Notes under the pieces: generated by a model
Database searches by the model: none
Seen by the model: the letters and a program-made list of their open reading frames with translations, nothing else
Told to the model about the DNA's origin: nothing
Translations under genes and position numbers: made by a program
From: Alphaproteobacteria bacterium
GTDB lineage: Bacteria; Pseudomonadota; Alphaproteobacteria; Bin95
Direction of reading: 5' to 3'
NCBI GenBank assembly: GCA_026706245.1
Contig: JAPOZD010000030.1
Span: forward strand, 1 to 36,703
Length of the DNA: 36,703 nt
In this document: piece by piece, positions 28,092 through 36,259 of the stretch
Position numbering within the stretch: position 1 is the first letter of the stretch
How the letters are laid out: every line of letters begins with the position of its first letter

Positions 28092-30557
28092 ATGAACGCC
28101 TCGTCCCTCGAAGAAACGGTCCGGCGCGCTGGTGAATTGCTCGCCGCCGGCGACCATGAACAGGCGGCACCGCTCTATGAGCGGATGCTGGAGGCCGAAG
28201 ACGGCCGCGCCGAGGGCCATCTGGGGCTGGCGCGAACGCATTTCGGGCAGGGCCGCCCCGATGAGGCCGCCCGGCATTTGCGTTCGGCGGCGGACTTGCG
28301 GCCGGGCGACGCGGAAATCCAGGGAGAGCTCGCGCTGGTACTGCGCCGGCTGGGCCTCACTGGCGAGGCGTCGGTCGCGGCGGCCCGCGCCGCGCAGCTC
28401 GCGCCGCAGGAGATCGACTTCCACTGGCTGAACGGCGCCCTGCTGCTCATGAACGGGCGCTACGCCGAAGGCTGGGCCGCATGGGGGCAGGCCCGGGTGC
28501 TGGAGGACGCCACCGCCGATACCAGCCGCTATCGGCCGCCGCGCTGGGACGGCCGGCGGCTCGACGGCGAAACCCTGCTGCTGGATGCGGGCGGCAATGA
28601 CATCGATGCCGTGCAGTTTTGCCGCTACCTGCCTGCCGTGCGGACCCGCGGAGCGCTTCCGGCCATTGCCTGCAGCGAATCGGCGGCGGAGCTGCTTTCC
28701 GGCCTGCCGGGCCTGCTCTGGCTCGCCGCCCCCGGCGAAAACCGTCCGCCCTACGACCTTACGGTCAGTTTCGACGACCTGCCGCGCCTGTTCGAGACGA
28801 CGCCGGCCACCGTTCCGCCGCCCGCCGGCATCGAGGTCAATCCGCGGCAGCGGCGATACTGGCAGGAGACGCTGGCCGGCGCGCCTTCGCCGCGCGTGGC
28901 GGTCGCCTGGACCGGGGCGGAGGCCTGGCCGGAAGGGCTGCTCGAAATCGCCGGCGCCCGCTTCTACACCTTCCTCGAGCCCGTGCCCGGCATGACGCCG
29001 CTTTCCGGGGAGCCGTTCGCGCTGGATGCCGCCGCCGCGATGCTCGAAGAGTTCGAGATGGTGGTAAGCGACGACAACCCGATCGGCCACCTCGCGGGCA
29101 CGCTCGGCCGGCCCTGCTGGATGATGCTCGACATCGCGCCCGACTGGCGCTGGCTCCAGGCCCGGCGCGATACGCCGTGGTATCCGTCCATGCGGCTGGT
29201 GCGGCAGGAACGCGCGGGCGACTGGAGCGCGCCGCTTGCCATCGTGCGGCGCGAAATCGAGCGCGGACTCGCCAGGCATGCGGACCGGCTCGCCGCCGCC
29301 GAGGCCGCGCTGGCCGACGGGCAGGTGCGGCGCGCGGCGGCGCTGCTCGGCGCGGGCGGCCATTCCTGGCGCGGAGATGCGCGGATGCACCGCCTGCTCG
29401 GCGACCTCGCCCTGGCGCAGGGCCGCCTGGACGATTCCGCGCGCGCGCTTCACCGCGCCGTGGCCGCCGCGCCGGGCGACGCCGCGGTCCACGGCGCCTT
29501 CGCCGGCGTGCTGGCGCAGCTCGGCGCTCACCGCGACCGCGAGCGGATGGCGGCCCGCGCCGTGGCGCTGGATCCCTCCGCCCCGGAACCGCGCCTCCTC
29601 CACGCCGATGCGCTGGAAGCGCTCGGCCGGTCCGACGAGGCGCTTGCCGTCTATACCGACGCCCACGACCTTGCGCCGAAGGACCGCGCCACCGCCGCCG
29701 CGCTGTCCTCGGCGCTGCTGAGGCGCGGCAATTTCGACGCGGGACTGCCGCTGCTACCGACGGGCCCGTTGCCGCCGGCAGGGCTCCAGGCTACCGCGGG
29801 CGCGGACGTCATCATCGATGCGGTCAATGACGACATCGAGGCGGTCTGGCTGCTGCGCTATGCGCCGCTGCTGGACTCGGCCGAGCGCGTGCTGGCGGCG
29901 GTGCGGCCGGGGCTCCAGCGCCTGGTCACGGGCCAGTCCGGTGTGGATGGTGTGCTCGTCGCCGGACAGGCCCGGCCGCAGGGCGCGCTGACGCTCCCGG
30001 CCGCAGCGCTGCCGCGGCTGTTCGGCACGACGCTCGAGACGATCCCGGCCGATATTCCCTATTTTCGGGCAAACGAGATGCTGGCCCGGCACTGGCGGTC
30101 GCGCTTCGCGCGCCCGGCCCGGCTGCGGGTGGGCATCGCCTGGGGCGCGCGTCCGCTGCTGGAGGCGATGGCGCCGCTCTTCGACATCGAGGGCGCGGCC
30201 TTTTTCAGCCTAGAGACCGAGTCCGGCTCCCGGACGCTGGCCGCGCTCCGCAGCCGGGCCGGCATCACGGACATTTCGACCCGGATCACCGATGCGGCCG
30301 AACTGGCCGCGGCGATCTCCGCCCTCGACATGGTTGTCGGCCCGGACGGCCCGGCGGTGCATGTCGCCGGCGCGCTCGGCGTGCCGGCGGCCGTGCTGCT
30401 CACCCGCCCGGCGCACTGGCGCTGGCTTTCCGACCGGAACGACAGCCCCTGGTATCCCCTGTCCCGTCTGTTTCGCCAGCGGCGTCTGGACGATTGGACC
30501 GACCCCGTCGCGGAGTTCGCCATCGTGCTCAAGCAGGCCGTGTTCGATGCCGACTGA
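28092..30557 (+). CDS. TPR protein with two GT9-like modules
   Basis: The 821-residue protein has two repeats of the same plan. Residues 1-140 are TPR helices (LLAAGDHEQAAPLYERML, GHLGLARTHFGQGRPDEAA). Residues about 148-400 are a heptosyltransferase-like (GT9/TPR family) module starting RPPRWDGRRL and ending APDWRWLQARRDTPWYPSMRLVRQ. TPR text resumes near 405-560, and a second module runs to the end with SDRNDSPWYPLSRLFRQ. Relatives have an SxDTxxAHLAG motif; here it reads SDDNPIGHLAG and GPDGPAVHVAG, so catalytic ability is doubtful in at least one module. No signal peptide. ATG 28092 follows GGAGGG. Possibly glycosylation or cell-envelope related. It is divergent from the flavoprotein gene. 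Confidence 0.82.
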   Translation: MNASSLEETVRRAGELLAAGDHEQAAPLYERMLEAEDGRAEGHLGLARTHFGQGRPDEAARHLRSAADLRPGDAEIQGELALVLRRLGLTGEASVAAARAAQLAPQEIDFHWLNGALLLMNGRYAEGWAAWGQARVLEDATADTSRYRPPRWDGRRLDGETLLLDAGGNDIDAVQFCRYLPAVRTRGALPAIACSESAAELLSGLPGLLWLAAPGENRPPYDLTVSFDDLPRLFETTPATVPPPAGIEVNPRQRRYWQETLAGAPSPRVAVAWTGAEAWPEGLLEIAGARFYTFLEPVPGMTPLSGEPFALDAAAAMLEEFEMVVSDDNPIGHLAGTLGRPCWMMLDIAPDWRWLQARRDTPWYPSMRLVRQERAGDWSAPLAIVRREIERGLARHADRLAAAEAALADGQVRRAAALLGAGGHSWRGDARMHRLLGDLALAQGRLDDSARALHRAVAAAPGDAAVHGAFAGVLAQLGAHRDRERMAARAVALDPSAPEPRLLHADALEALGRSDEALAVYTDAHDLAPKDRATAAALSSALLRRGNFDAGLPLLPTGPLPPAGLQATAGADVIIDAVNDDIEAVWLLRYAPLLDSAERVLAAVRPGLQRLVTGQSGVDGVLVAGQARPQGALTLPAAALPRLFGTTLETIPADIPYFRANEMLARHWRSRFARPARLRVGIAWGARPLLEAMAPLFDIEGAAFFSLETESGSRTLAALRSRAGITDISTRITDAAELAAAISALDMVVGPDGPAVHVAGALGVPAAVLLTRPAHWRWLSDRNDSPWYPLSRLFRQRRLDDWTDPVAEFAIVLKQAVFDAD

Positions 30558-30603
30558 GACGCGGACCCTCGATTGCCGCGCCCGGTCCGGGCTATATTGC
30601 GGC

Positions 30604-30679
30604 GGGCCCGTAGTTCAGCGGTTAGAACCCGCCGCTCATAACGGCGTTGTCGCAGGTTCGAATCCTGCCGGGCCCACCA
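30604..30679 (+). tRNA. tRNA with CAU anticodon (Ile2 or elongator Met)
   Basis: The complete cloverleaf can be drawn. The acceptor stem GGGCCCG (30604-30610) pairs with CGGGCCC (30669-30675). The D stem is GTTC/GAAC, the anticodon stem CGCCG/CGGCG has loop CTCATAA with CAT at 30637-30639, and the T stem is GCAGG/CCTGC. The discriminator is A and CCA is encoded (30677-30679). Loop composition rules out initiator Met. The short D loop and G-C acceptor resemble tRNA-Ile(CAU), where the C is modified to lysidine, but an elongator Met tRNA cannot be excluded. TATATT at 30593-30598 is a candidate -10, though it sits very close to the 5' end. Confidence 0.95.
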
Positions 30680-30704
30680 GCCGCCCGCTCATCGACCCGG
30701 CCGC

Positions 30705-31187
30705 GTGAGCGCCGTCCGCCTCTACCGGGCGCGCGCCGACGACCGCTCGCTCGCTTGGACCGTCGATGCCTGGCGGCGGCTCGGCCTCGGCCCCGGCACG
30801 GCGCTGTTCACCACCGCGCAGGGTGTGCGGGTCGCCCCGTTCGAGGCCGGCCCGCCGATGGTCGGGGCTGCCTTCGACGCGCGCATGATGTCCGAACGGG
30901 CGGAGCTGCGCTGGCTCGCCGCCGGACGCCGGGAGGGCCTGCGCATCGGCCCGGCGGTGCTGGTCGGCGAGGTCGCGACCCCGCTCATCGAGGGGTTCGC
31001 GCGCCTTGACCCGCACGACGCCCATCCGCGCGAGGTCGGCTACACGGTTCAGGCGCTCCTCGAAAGCGCGGGCCGCCCGGTTTCCGTCGCGCTCCGCCTT
31101 GTCGAATATGTCGATTCCGCCGACCCCGACCATCCCGGCCGCGTGGACGAACGCCTCGCCGCCGCCGTGGTCCTGCCGGACCCGTAG
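30705..31187 (+). CDS. Unrecognised 160-residue protein
   Basis: The GTG at 30705 opens a 160-residue frame with host-like codon use, 25 bases after the tRNA. It has no signal peptide, membrane segment or clear motif. The text FDARMMSERAELRWLAAGR has a faint resemblance, from memory, to CRISPR-associated TIGR03984/Csx19 proteins, but there are no other cas genes or repeats in the window, so this is not asserted. Probably a real cytoplasmic protein. Confidence 0.6.
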   Translation: MSAVRLYRARADDRSLAWTVDAWRRLGLGPGTALFTTAQGVRVAPFEAGPPMVGAAFDARMMSERAELRWLAAGRREGLRIGPAVLVGEVATPLIEGFARLDPHDAHPREVGYTVQALLESAGRPVSVALRLVEYVDSADPDHPGRVDERLAAAVVLPDP

Positions 31188-31429
31188 CTCCGGCGGCCGT
31201 CGATCGGAACCGAGGGCGAGGGCCGGACAACCGATGCGCCCGCCATGCTGCGCGGCCGGAGGACAGACGGCGACCCGAAGGTCCCGGCCGTCGCGCCGGG
31301 ATGCGCGATAATCCGCGTGTCACCGCCGGTTCCGGCGCGCGGTCACTGCGCTCCCCCCGCATTTGACTTCTCCCGGCGCCGGCTCGACACTCGCCGGGTT
31401 CCTGCCCCGGAAAGCCCAGGGAGACGCCG

Positions 31430-32506
31430 ATGCGCACGGCTTTCGGAACCCGGTCGACGCGCCGCCGCTTCCTCGCAGGCACGGGCGCTGCGGCGGCGGG
31501 CCTCGCCTTCCTGCCGCAAGCGGCGCCCGCCGGCGAGGAGCCCCGGCTCAATTTCTACAACTGGGACACCTATGTCGGCGAGACCACCCTTGCGGACTTC
31601 AAGGCGCTGACCGGCATATCGGTCCGGATGGACCTCTACGCGGACAATGACAAGCTGTTCGCGAGGCTGAAAGCCGGCAATCCCGGCTACGACGTGATCG
31701 TGCCGACCAACGATTTCGTCGAGCGCATGATCGCCGCCGGCATGCTGATGCCGCTCGATCATGCGGCCATCCCCAACATGGCGAATATCGAGCTTGCCTT
31801 CCGGGACGCCGCCTACGACCTCGGCCGGCGCCACTCCGTCCCCTACATGTGGGGCACGATGGGCATCGGCTACCGCAAGTCCCGCTGCGACGGCGCGCCC
31901 GACAGCTGGCGCTGGCTCTACGACTCGGACCGCTACAGCGGGCGCTGCGCGCTGCTCAGCGAGGCGGGGACGGTACTGGGCGCGGCCTTCAAATATCTGG
32001 GCCATCCGCTCAATTCGGCCGACCCGAAGCATATCGAGGCGGCGGAAAAGCTGATTGTCGCGCAAAAGCCGCATCTCAAGCTGTTCGCGCCGGACAACGG
32101 GCAGGACCTGCTGCTTTCCGGCGAGGTGGACATCGCGATGGAGTGGAACGGCGACATTCTGCAGGCGATGGCGGAGGACGGCGATATCTCCTATGTCGTG
32201 CCGCGCGAGGGGTCGATCCTGTGGGAGGACGTGCTTGCCATCCCGAAAGGCGCGCCGCATCCCGAAAACGCGCACGCCTTCCTGAACTTCATCCTCGACG
32301 CCGAGGCGGGCGCGGCCATTGCGGAGACGATCCGCTATGCGACGCCGAACGCCGCCGCCAGGGCGCTGCTGCCGGAAAGCTACACGGGGAACCCGGGCAT
32401 CTTCCCGGACGATGAGACGCTCGCGGTCTGCGAGCCGGCGCTCTATCAGGGACAGGAGGTTGCGCGGCTCTACGAAGCGGCCTGGACCCGGATCCGGGCG
32501 GCCTGA
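31430..32506 (+). CDS. Tat-exported polyamine-type ABC substrate-binding protein
   Basis: The 358-residue protein resembles PotD/PotF periplasmic receptors for spermidine and putrescine. A twin-arginine signal (TRRRFLAG, R11-R13 region, then AAAAGLAFLPQAAPA) precedes likely cleavage after residue 34. The mature start LNFYNWDTYVGETTLADFKALTGI is diagnostic, as are YDVIVPTNDFV, PYMWGTMGIGY and PREGSILWEDVLAIPKGAPHPENAH. No permease or ATPase genes adjoin it, so it is an orphan receptor here. ATG 31430 follows AGGGAG. The 242 bases upstream hold no other gene; a TTGACT lies at 31367, without a convincing -10. Confidence 0.92.
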   Translation: MRTAFGTRSTRRRFLAGTGAAAAGLAFLPQAAPAGEEPRLNFYNWDTYVGETTLADFKALTGISVRMDLYADNDKLFARLKAGNPGYDVIVPTNDFVERMIAAGMLMPLDHAAIPNMANIELAFRDAAYDLGRRHSVPYMWGTMGIGYRKSRCDGAPDSWRWLYDSDRYSGRCALLSEAGTVLGAAFKYLGHPLNSADPKHIEAAEKLIVAQKPHLKLFAPDNGQDLLLSGEVDIAMEWNGDILQAMAEDGDISYVVPREGSILWEDVLAIPKGAPHPENAHAFLNFILDAEAGAAIAETIRYATPNAAARALLPESYTGNPGIFPDDETLAVCEPALYQGQEVARLYEAAWTRIRAA

Positions 32507-32566
32507 CCGCGGGCCGGGCACGCCGGGAGCCGGACGAAACGATCCTACCTGAAGCGGGGTCCTAGC

Positions 32567-33043
32567 ATGACCGATACCGGAACACCGAAACGCAAGCTGA
32601 TCGAAGGCCGGCCGGCCCTGATCGTCATCGACATCCAGCAATCCGCCTTCGTGGAGAAGGAGGTCCGCTCGATCCCGCACATGCCGGACTATGCCGAGCG
32701 GGTCGCCCGCGCCCGCTTCGCCATCGACCGGGCGCGCGAGACGGGAATCCCGATCGTCTTCATCCAGGAGATCCACCGGGCCGACCTTGTGGATTTCGGC
32801 CGCGAGCTCGACGGCAGCGAGGACATCCACTGCCTCGACAACAACCCGGAAACGGCGCTGGCGAAGGAGGTGACCGGCTTCCGCGAGGGGGATTACCTCA
32901 TCCAGAAGCGCCGCTATTCCGCCTTCTACGGCACCGATCTGGAAATCCTGCTGCGGGGGCTCGGGGCCGACACCCTGCTGCTGACGGGCGGGCTGACCGA
33001 TGTCTGCGTCCACTACACCATCGTGCCGCACCTTCGGTTCTAA
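32567..33043 (+). CDS. Isochorismatase-like cysteine hydrolase, 3'-truncated
   Basis: The 158-residue product matches the isochorismatase-like hydrolases up to the nucleophile, then ends abruptly. The catalytic triad is all present: D22 (VIDIQQ), K114 (IQKRRYSAFYGT) and C147 (GGLTDVCVHYT). Family members run about 60 residues further, through the helices that complete the fold. Here the text breaks into IVPHLRF and a stop at 33041-33043. The truncation lies just before the integrase genes, so an element has probably inserted within this gene. Without the C-terminal part it is probably non-functional. The substrate could be any amide such as nicotinamide or an N-carbamoyl compound. It follows the binding-protein gene by 60 bases and may have shared its operon. 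Confidence 0.85.
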   Translation: MTDTGTPKRKLIEGRPALIVIDIQQSAFVEKEVRSIPHMPDYAERVARARFAIDRARETGIPIVFIQEIHRADLVDFGRELDGSEDIHCLDNNPETALAKEVTGFREGDYLIQKRRYSAFYGTDLEILLRGLGADTLLLTGGLTDVCVHYTIVPHLRF

Positions 33044-33117
33044 GGTATTGATACAGCGTTTGTTTTTCCTCGTGCAATCGCAGGTTCGGGGCGGGAATGC
33101 AACCGTGTTTTCCCCCG

Positions 33118-33138
33118 CCTGCAAGCGGATGCAGGAGG
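33118..33138 (+). promoter_or_regulatory. Hairpin sequestering the integrase Shine-Dalgarno
   Basis: CCTGCA (33118-33123) pairs perfectly with TGCAGG (33130-33135) around a six-base loop. The right arm includes the first bases of the strong AGGAGG (33133-33138) that sits 7 bases before the integrase ATG at 33146. Folding would hide the ribosome-binding site. Confidence 0.5.
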
Positions 33139-33145
33139 AAAATGC

Positions 33146-34264
33146 ATGTCAACCGCCCGCCTCACAGAGAGCCGGATCGAGGGCTTCGGGCCCCGCAAAT
33201 CGCCCTATGACGTCCGTGATAGCGGGCTGAGGGGCTTCGGCGTTCGCGTCCTTCCCTCGGGGGCCAAACGCTACTTTATCCACAGCCAGCATGAGGGCCG
33301 CCGGGTCTGGAAGACGGTGGGCGACGCCCGCAGCATGGACATCGACGAAGCCCGCCGGCGCGCTGCGGCGGTGCTGGCCGCGCTCCGGCGCGACGAGGCG
33401 CCCGTCCTGCCGGAAGAGAGGCTGTTCGAGGCCGTGGCGGAGGAAGTCTTCGAGCGCTACGGACGGCGCTGGAAGCCCGGAACCCTGAAGGTCAACCGGA
33501 ACTATCTGCGCAGCACGATCCTTCCGTGGTTCGGCGGGATGAACATCGCCGACATCGCAAGGCAGGACGCGCAGCGCTGGTTCGCCTCCCTGCATGCGAC
33601 GCCGGTGGCGGCCGACCGGTCGGCGCCGATCCTTTCCGTCATCATGCGCCAGGCCGAGGTCTACGGCTACCGCCCGGAGGGCAGTAACCCCTGCACCGGC
33701 ATCCGACGTTACCGGCGCAAGGGAAGGGAGCGGTTCCTGTCGGAGCCGGAGCTTCGCCGGCTCGCGCAAGTGCTGGACCGTCACGAGGCGCGCCGTCCCC
33801 GCAAGGCGGCGTTCGTGCGCCTGCTTCTGCTGACCGGCTGCCGCAAGACCGAGATCGCGACGCTGGCCTGGTCCGACTACCGGGACGGGCGGCTGTTCCT
33901 GCGCGACGGCAAGGCGGGGCCCCGGACGGTCTGGCTGTCCTCCCCGGCGCGCGCCGTGCTGGGCAGTCTTCCGCGTGAGAACAAATGGGTCTTTCCCTCG
34001 CCGCGTGGGCAGGGCCCCATGACAGCGGCCGTTTTCGACAAGTTCTGGGGCCGGGTTCGGGAGGAGGCGGGGATCGCCGATGTCCGGCTTCACGACTGCC
34101 GCCATACATATGCCAGCATCGCCATCATGGCTGGCGAGAGCGTCACGACCACGGCGCGGCTGCTCGGACACAACGATGCCGGAACGACGCTGAAATACGC
34201 CCATTTGTCCGATCGCTCGGTGCGCGAGGCCGCCGACGCCCTTGCCGGCATTCTCGGGAGTTGA
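33146..34264 (+). CDS. Tyrosine recombinase (integrase), first of pair
   Basis: The 372-residue site-specific recombinase has an N-terminal arm-binding domain (YDVRDSGLRGFGVRVLPSGAKRYF), a core-binding domain, and a C-terminal catalytic domain. The catalytic residues seem intact: Arg near residue 232 (LLTGCRKTEIA), HxxR near 315 (LHDCRHTYAS), His near 341 (LLGHNDAGTT) and the Tyr nucleophile near 350 (LKYAH). It probably catalyses integration and excision of the element whose insertion truncated the hydrolase gene. Strong AGGAGG, itself in a hairpin, sets the start. It is followed 3 bases later by a second recombinase. Confidence 0.93.
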   Translation: MSTARLTESRIEGFGPRKSPYDVRDSGLRGFGVRVLPSGAKRYFIHSQHEGRRVWKTVGDARSMDIDEARRRAAAVLAALRRDEAPVLPEERLFEAVAEEVFERYGRRWKPGTLKVNRNYLRSTILPWFGGMNIADIARQDAQRWFASLHATPVAADRSAPILSVIMRQAEVYGYRPEGSNPCTGIRRYRRKGRERFLSEPELRRLAQVLDRHEARRPRKAAFVRLLLLTGCRKTEIATLAWSDYRDGRLFLRDGKAGPRTVWLSSPARAVLGSLPRENKWVFPSPRGQGPMTAAVFDKFWGRVREEAGIADVRLHDCRHTYASIAIMAGESVTTTARLLGHNDAGTTLKYAHLSDRSVREAADALAGILGS

Positions 34265-34267
34265 GCG

Positions 34268-35446
34268 ATGCCGGACCGCAGGAGGCTCACCGATGCCGGC
34301 ATTGCGCGGCTCCGGGCCGGGGCGCGCGAATATACCGTATGGGACACGCAGGTCGCCGGTCTCGGCGTGCGGGTGCGTCCCTCCGGCAGCCGGACCTTCA
34401 TCTACCACCGCAAGACGGGCCGGGGCGTGCGGAAACTGTCTTTCGGCCCGGCGGCGCTCAGCGAGGTGGAAGCGGTGCGCCGCGCCTGCATGGAGGCGGC
34501 GGCAAGCGGGGACACGGGCGCCAGTAACGAGCCTCGCGAAAAGGCGCCCCGGTTCCGGGACTTCGTCGCCGGCCCGTGGAGGAGGGACCGCTTCGCGCGC
34601 TGCAAGCCCTCCACGCAGAGAAACTTCGACGGCCTCCTGGAGCGGCAGTTGCTCCCGGCCTTCGGGGCCCGGCGCATCGACCGGATCGCCCGGCGCGCGG
34701 TCATCCGCTGGTTCGAGGCCTGCAGCCGGACCGCGCCGGGGACGGCCAATGCCGCTCTCGACCTGCTCGGTCACATCCTCAACCATGCGCTGGCGCTCGG
34801 GCATATCGGGACCAACCCGACAAGAGGCATCGCCCGCAATCCGGGCCGGAAGATGACGCGCTTCCTGTCGCGCGAGGAGATCGCCCGCCTCCACCGGGTC
34901 CTCGACCGCCATGCCGCAGGGTCCCGGTCGGAAGCGCAGCAGGCCGACACGATCCGCCTGCTGCTGCTCACCGGCTGCCGCAAGGGTGAAATCCTGCGTC
35001 TTCGCCGGGAGGAAGTGAAGGGCGACCGGCTGGAGCTCCAGGACAGCAAGACCGGGCCCCGAACGCTCCTGATCAACGGCCCGGCCAGGGAGAGCGTCGC
35101 GCGCCGCATGGCGGAAGGGACCGGCCCCTGGCTGTTCCCTTCTGTCAGGGACCCGTCGCGGCCCCAGTGCCGGGGCCTGCCCTTCTGGTACCGGGCGCGC
35201 CGCGAGGCCGGGATCGAGGATGTGCGCCTGCACGATCTGCGCCATACGGTAGCCAGCCAGGCGGCGATGAACGGCGTTCCGCTGCCCACGGTCGCCGGCC
35301 TGCTCGGCCACAGCAATGTGCGCATGACCATGCGCTACGCCCATGTCGGGGACCGCGAGGTCGAAGCGGCGGCCGAGCGGGTTGGCCGGGCCATCATGTC
35401 CATGATGGGCGGCACCGAAAATCTGCCCAGCTGCGGAACCCGTTGA
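34268..35446 (+). CDS. Tyrosine recombinase (integrase), second of pair
   Basis: The 392-residue recombinase shares the plan of the preceding one: an arm-binding domain (YTVWDTQVAGLGVRVRPSGSRTF), a core-binding domain and the catalytic domain. Arg is near residue 236 (LLTGCRKGEIL), HxxR near 321 (LHDLRHTVAS), His near 346 (LLGHSNVRMT) and Tyr near 356 (MRYAH). It starts 3 bases after the first integrase stop with GGGAG inside the upstream gene's end, so the two are co-expressed. The two are clearly paralogous but far from identical, so this is not a recent duplication. A role as partner recombinase or excision/orientation factor is inferred. Confidence 0.93.
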   Translation: MPDRRRLTDAGIARLRAGAREYTVWDTQVAGLGVRVRPSGSRTFIYHRKTGRGVRKLSFGPAALSEVEAVRRACMEAAASGDTGASNEPREKAPRFRDFVAGPWRRDRFARCKPSTQRNFDGLLERQLLPAFGARRIDRIARRAVIRWFEACSRTAPGTANAALDLLGHILNHALALGHIGTNPTRGIARNPGRKMTRFLSREEIARLHRVLDRHAAGSRSEAQQADTIRLLLLTGCRKGEILRLRREEVKGDRLELQDSKTGPRTLLINGPARESVARRMAEGTGPWLFPSVRDPSRPQCRGLPFWYRARREAGIEDVRLHDLRHTVASQAAMNGVPLPTVAGLLGHSNVRMTMRYAHVGDREVEAAAERVGRAIMSMMGGTENLPSCGTR

Positions 35447-36140
35447 ATTTATCGAACACTGGAAAGTTGACAGCCCCATCACCCTCCGCTGCCCGGCAAC
35501 ATCGGACGACGACCAGCATAGCTGAGGCAGCCGCCCCGCAGTTGCCTTGCCTTTGGGCTGTCCGATAATCCGTCCTATCTGCCAGACAGGCGGCCGGCCC
35601 CGCTCGCGATCCCCGACCGGGCCGCCCAGGACCGCCACAGGCAAGCGCAGCGCAACGCATGGTCGCCCCATACCCGCCGCGCCTATCTCGCCGCCTGGCG
35701 GCGCTGGGAAGCATGGGCCGGCGAGCGCGGCCTGGAGACGCTCCCGGCCAACCCGGACCATATCGGCCTGTTCCTCGCCGCGCGCCGGCTCGCCGGCGTC
35801 GGCCTCGACGCGGTCCGCCAGGACGCCGCCGCCCATCGCCTCGCCGGCCAGGACAACCCGTGCGCCGCGGCCGACGTGACGCTCGCCCTGCGCGGCTATG
35901 CCCGCGACGACGCCGGGCGCGAGGTCCGCTAGGCTCGCCCGCTCGATACCGAGGCCGTCATGGCGATCCGCCTGCACCTTCGCGGCCGGGTCAACCGGTC
36001 CGCCCGCGCCGCCCGCGACATGGCTCTTGTCTCCGTCATGGCCGACGCCGGCCTCCGGCGCTCCGAAGCCGCCGCCCTGCTATGGAGCGACATTGCCGGG
36101 CCGGAGCCGGACGGGTCCGGCCGCGTCACGATCCGGCGCT

Positions 36141-36160
36141 CCTACAAGCCATATAACCCG
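36141..36160. repeat. Direct repeat, left copy
   Basis: This 20-base copy begins CCTACAAGCCATATAAC and matches 36240-36259 at 17 of 20 positions, 99 bases away. It sits precisely where the decayed recombinase leaves its coding text. The DNA between is AT-rich and unlike the rest of the window. Confidence 0.6.
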
Positions 36161-36239
36161 GCATTTCGGCCTTGCCGTCTCACTAAAACACTACTATACA
36201 CGTCTTCGATGCGAGGAAGAACGACTTTCCACCTGAATG

Positions 36240-36259
36240 CCTACAAGCAATGTAACTCG
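36240..36259. repeat. Direct repeat, right copy
   Basis: This 20-base copy begins CCTACAAGCAATGTAAC. It pairs with 36141-36160 and lies just before the recombinase text resumes. The repeats may mark a small insertion or a recombination scar. Confidence 0.6.

Noticed and set aside
28092-29666. Large minus-strand frame opposite the TPR gene
   Set aside because: Arg/Gly/Ala-rich shadow with no motif; only its last 14 codons, with their own Shine-Dalgarno, were kept as a possible leader peptide.
30705-31187. Type III CRISPR component (Csx19-like)
   Set aside because: Only a faint textual resemblance; no CRISPR repeats or other cas genes occur in the window.
33079-33090. TCGCAGGTTCG upstream of the integrase, shared with the T arm of the tRNA at 30604
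   Set aside because: The match is only about 11 bases and the following bases differ from the tRNA 3' end, so it is not convincing as an attP derived from that tRNA.
36141-36259. Integron attC-like site in the AT-rich segment
   Set aside because: The TAAC ends do not fit RYYYAAC and GTTRRRY cores, and no long palindromic structure is present.
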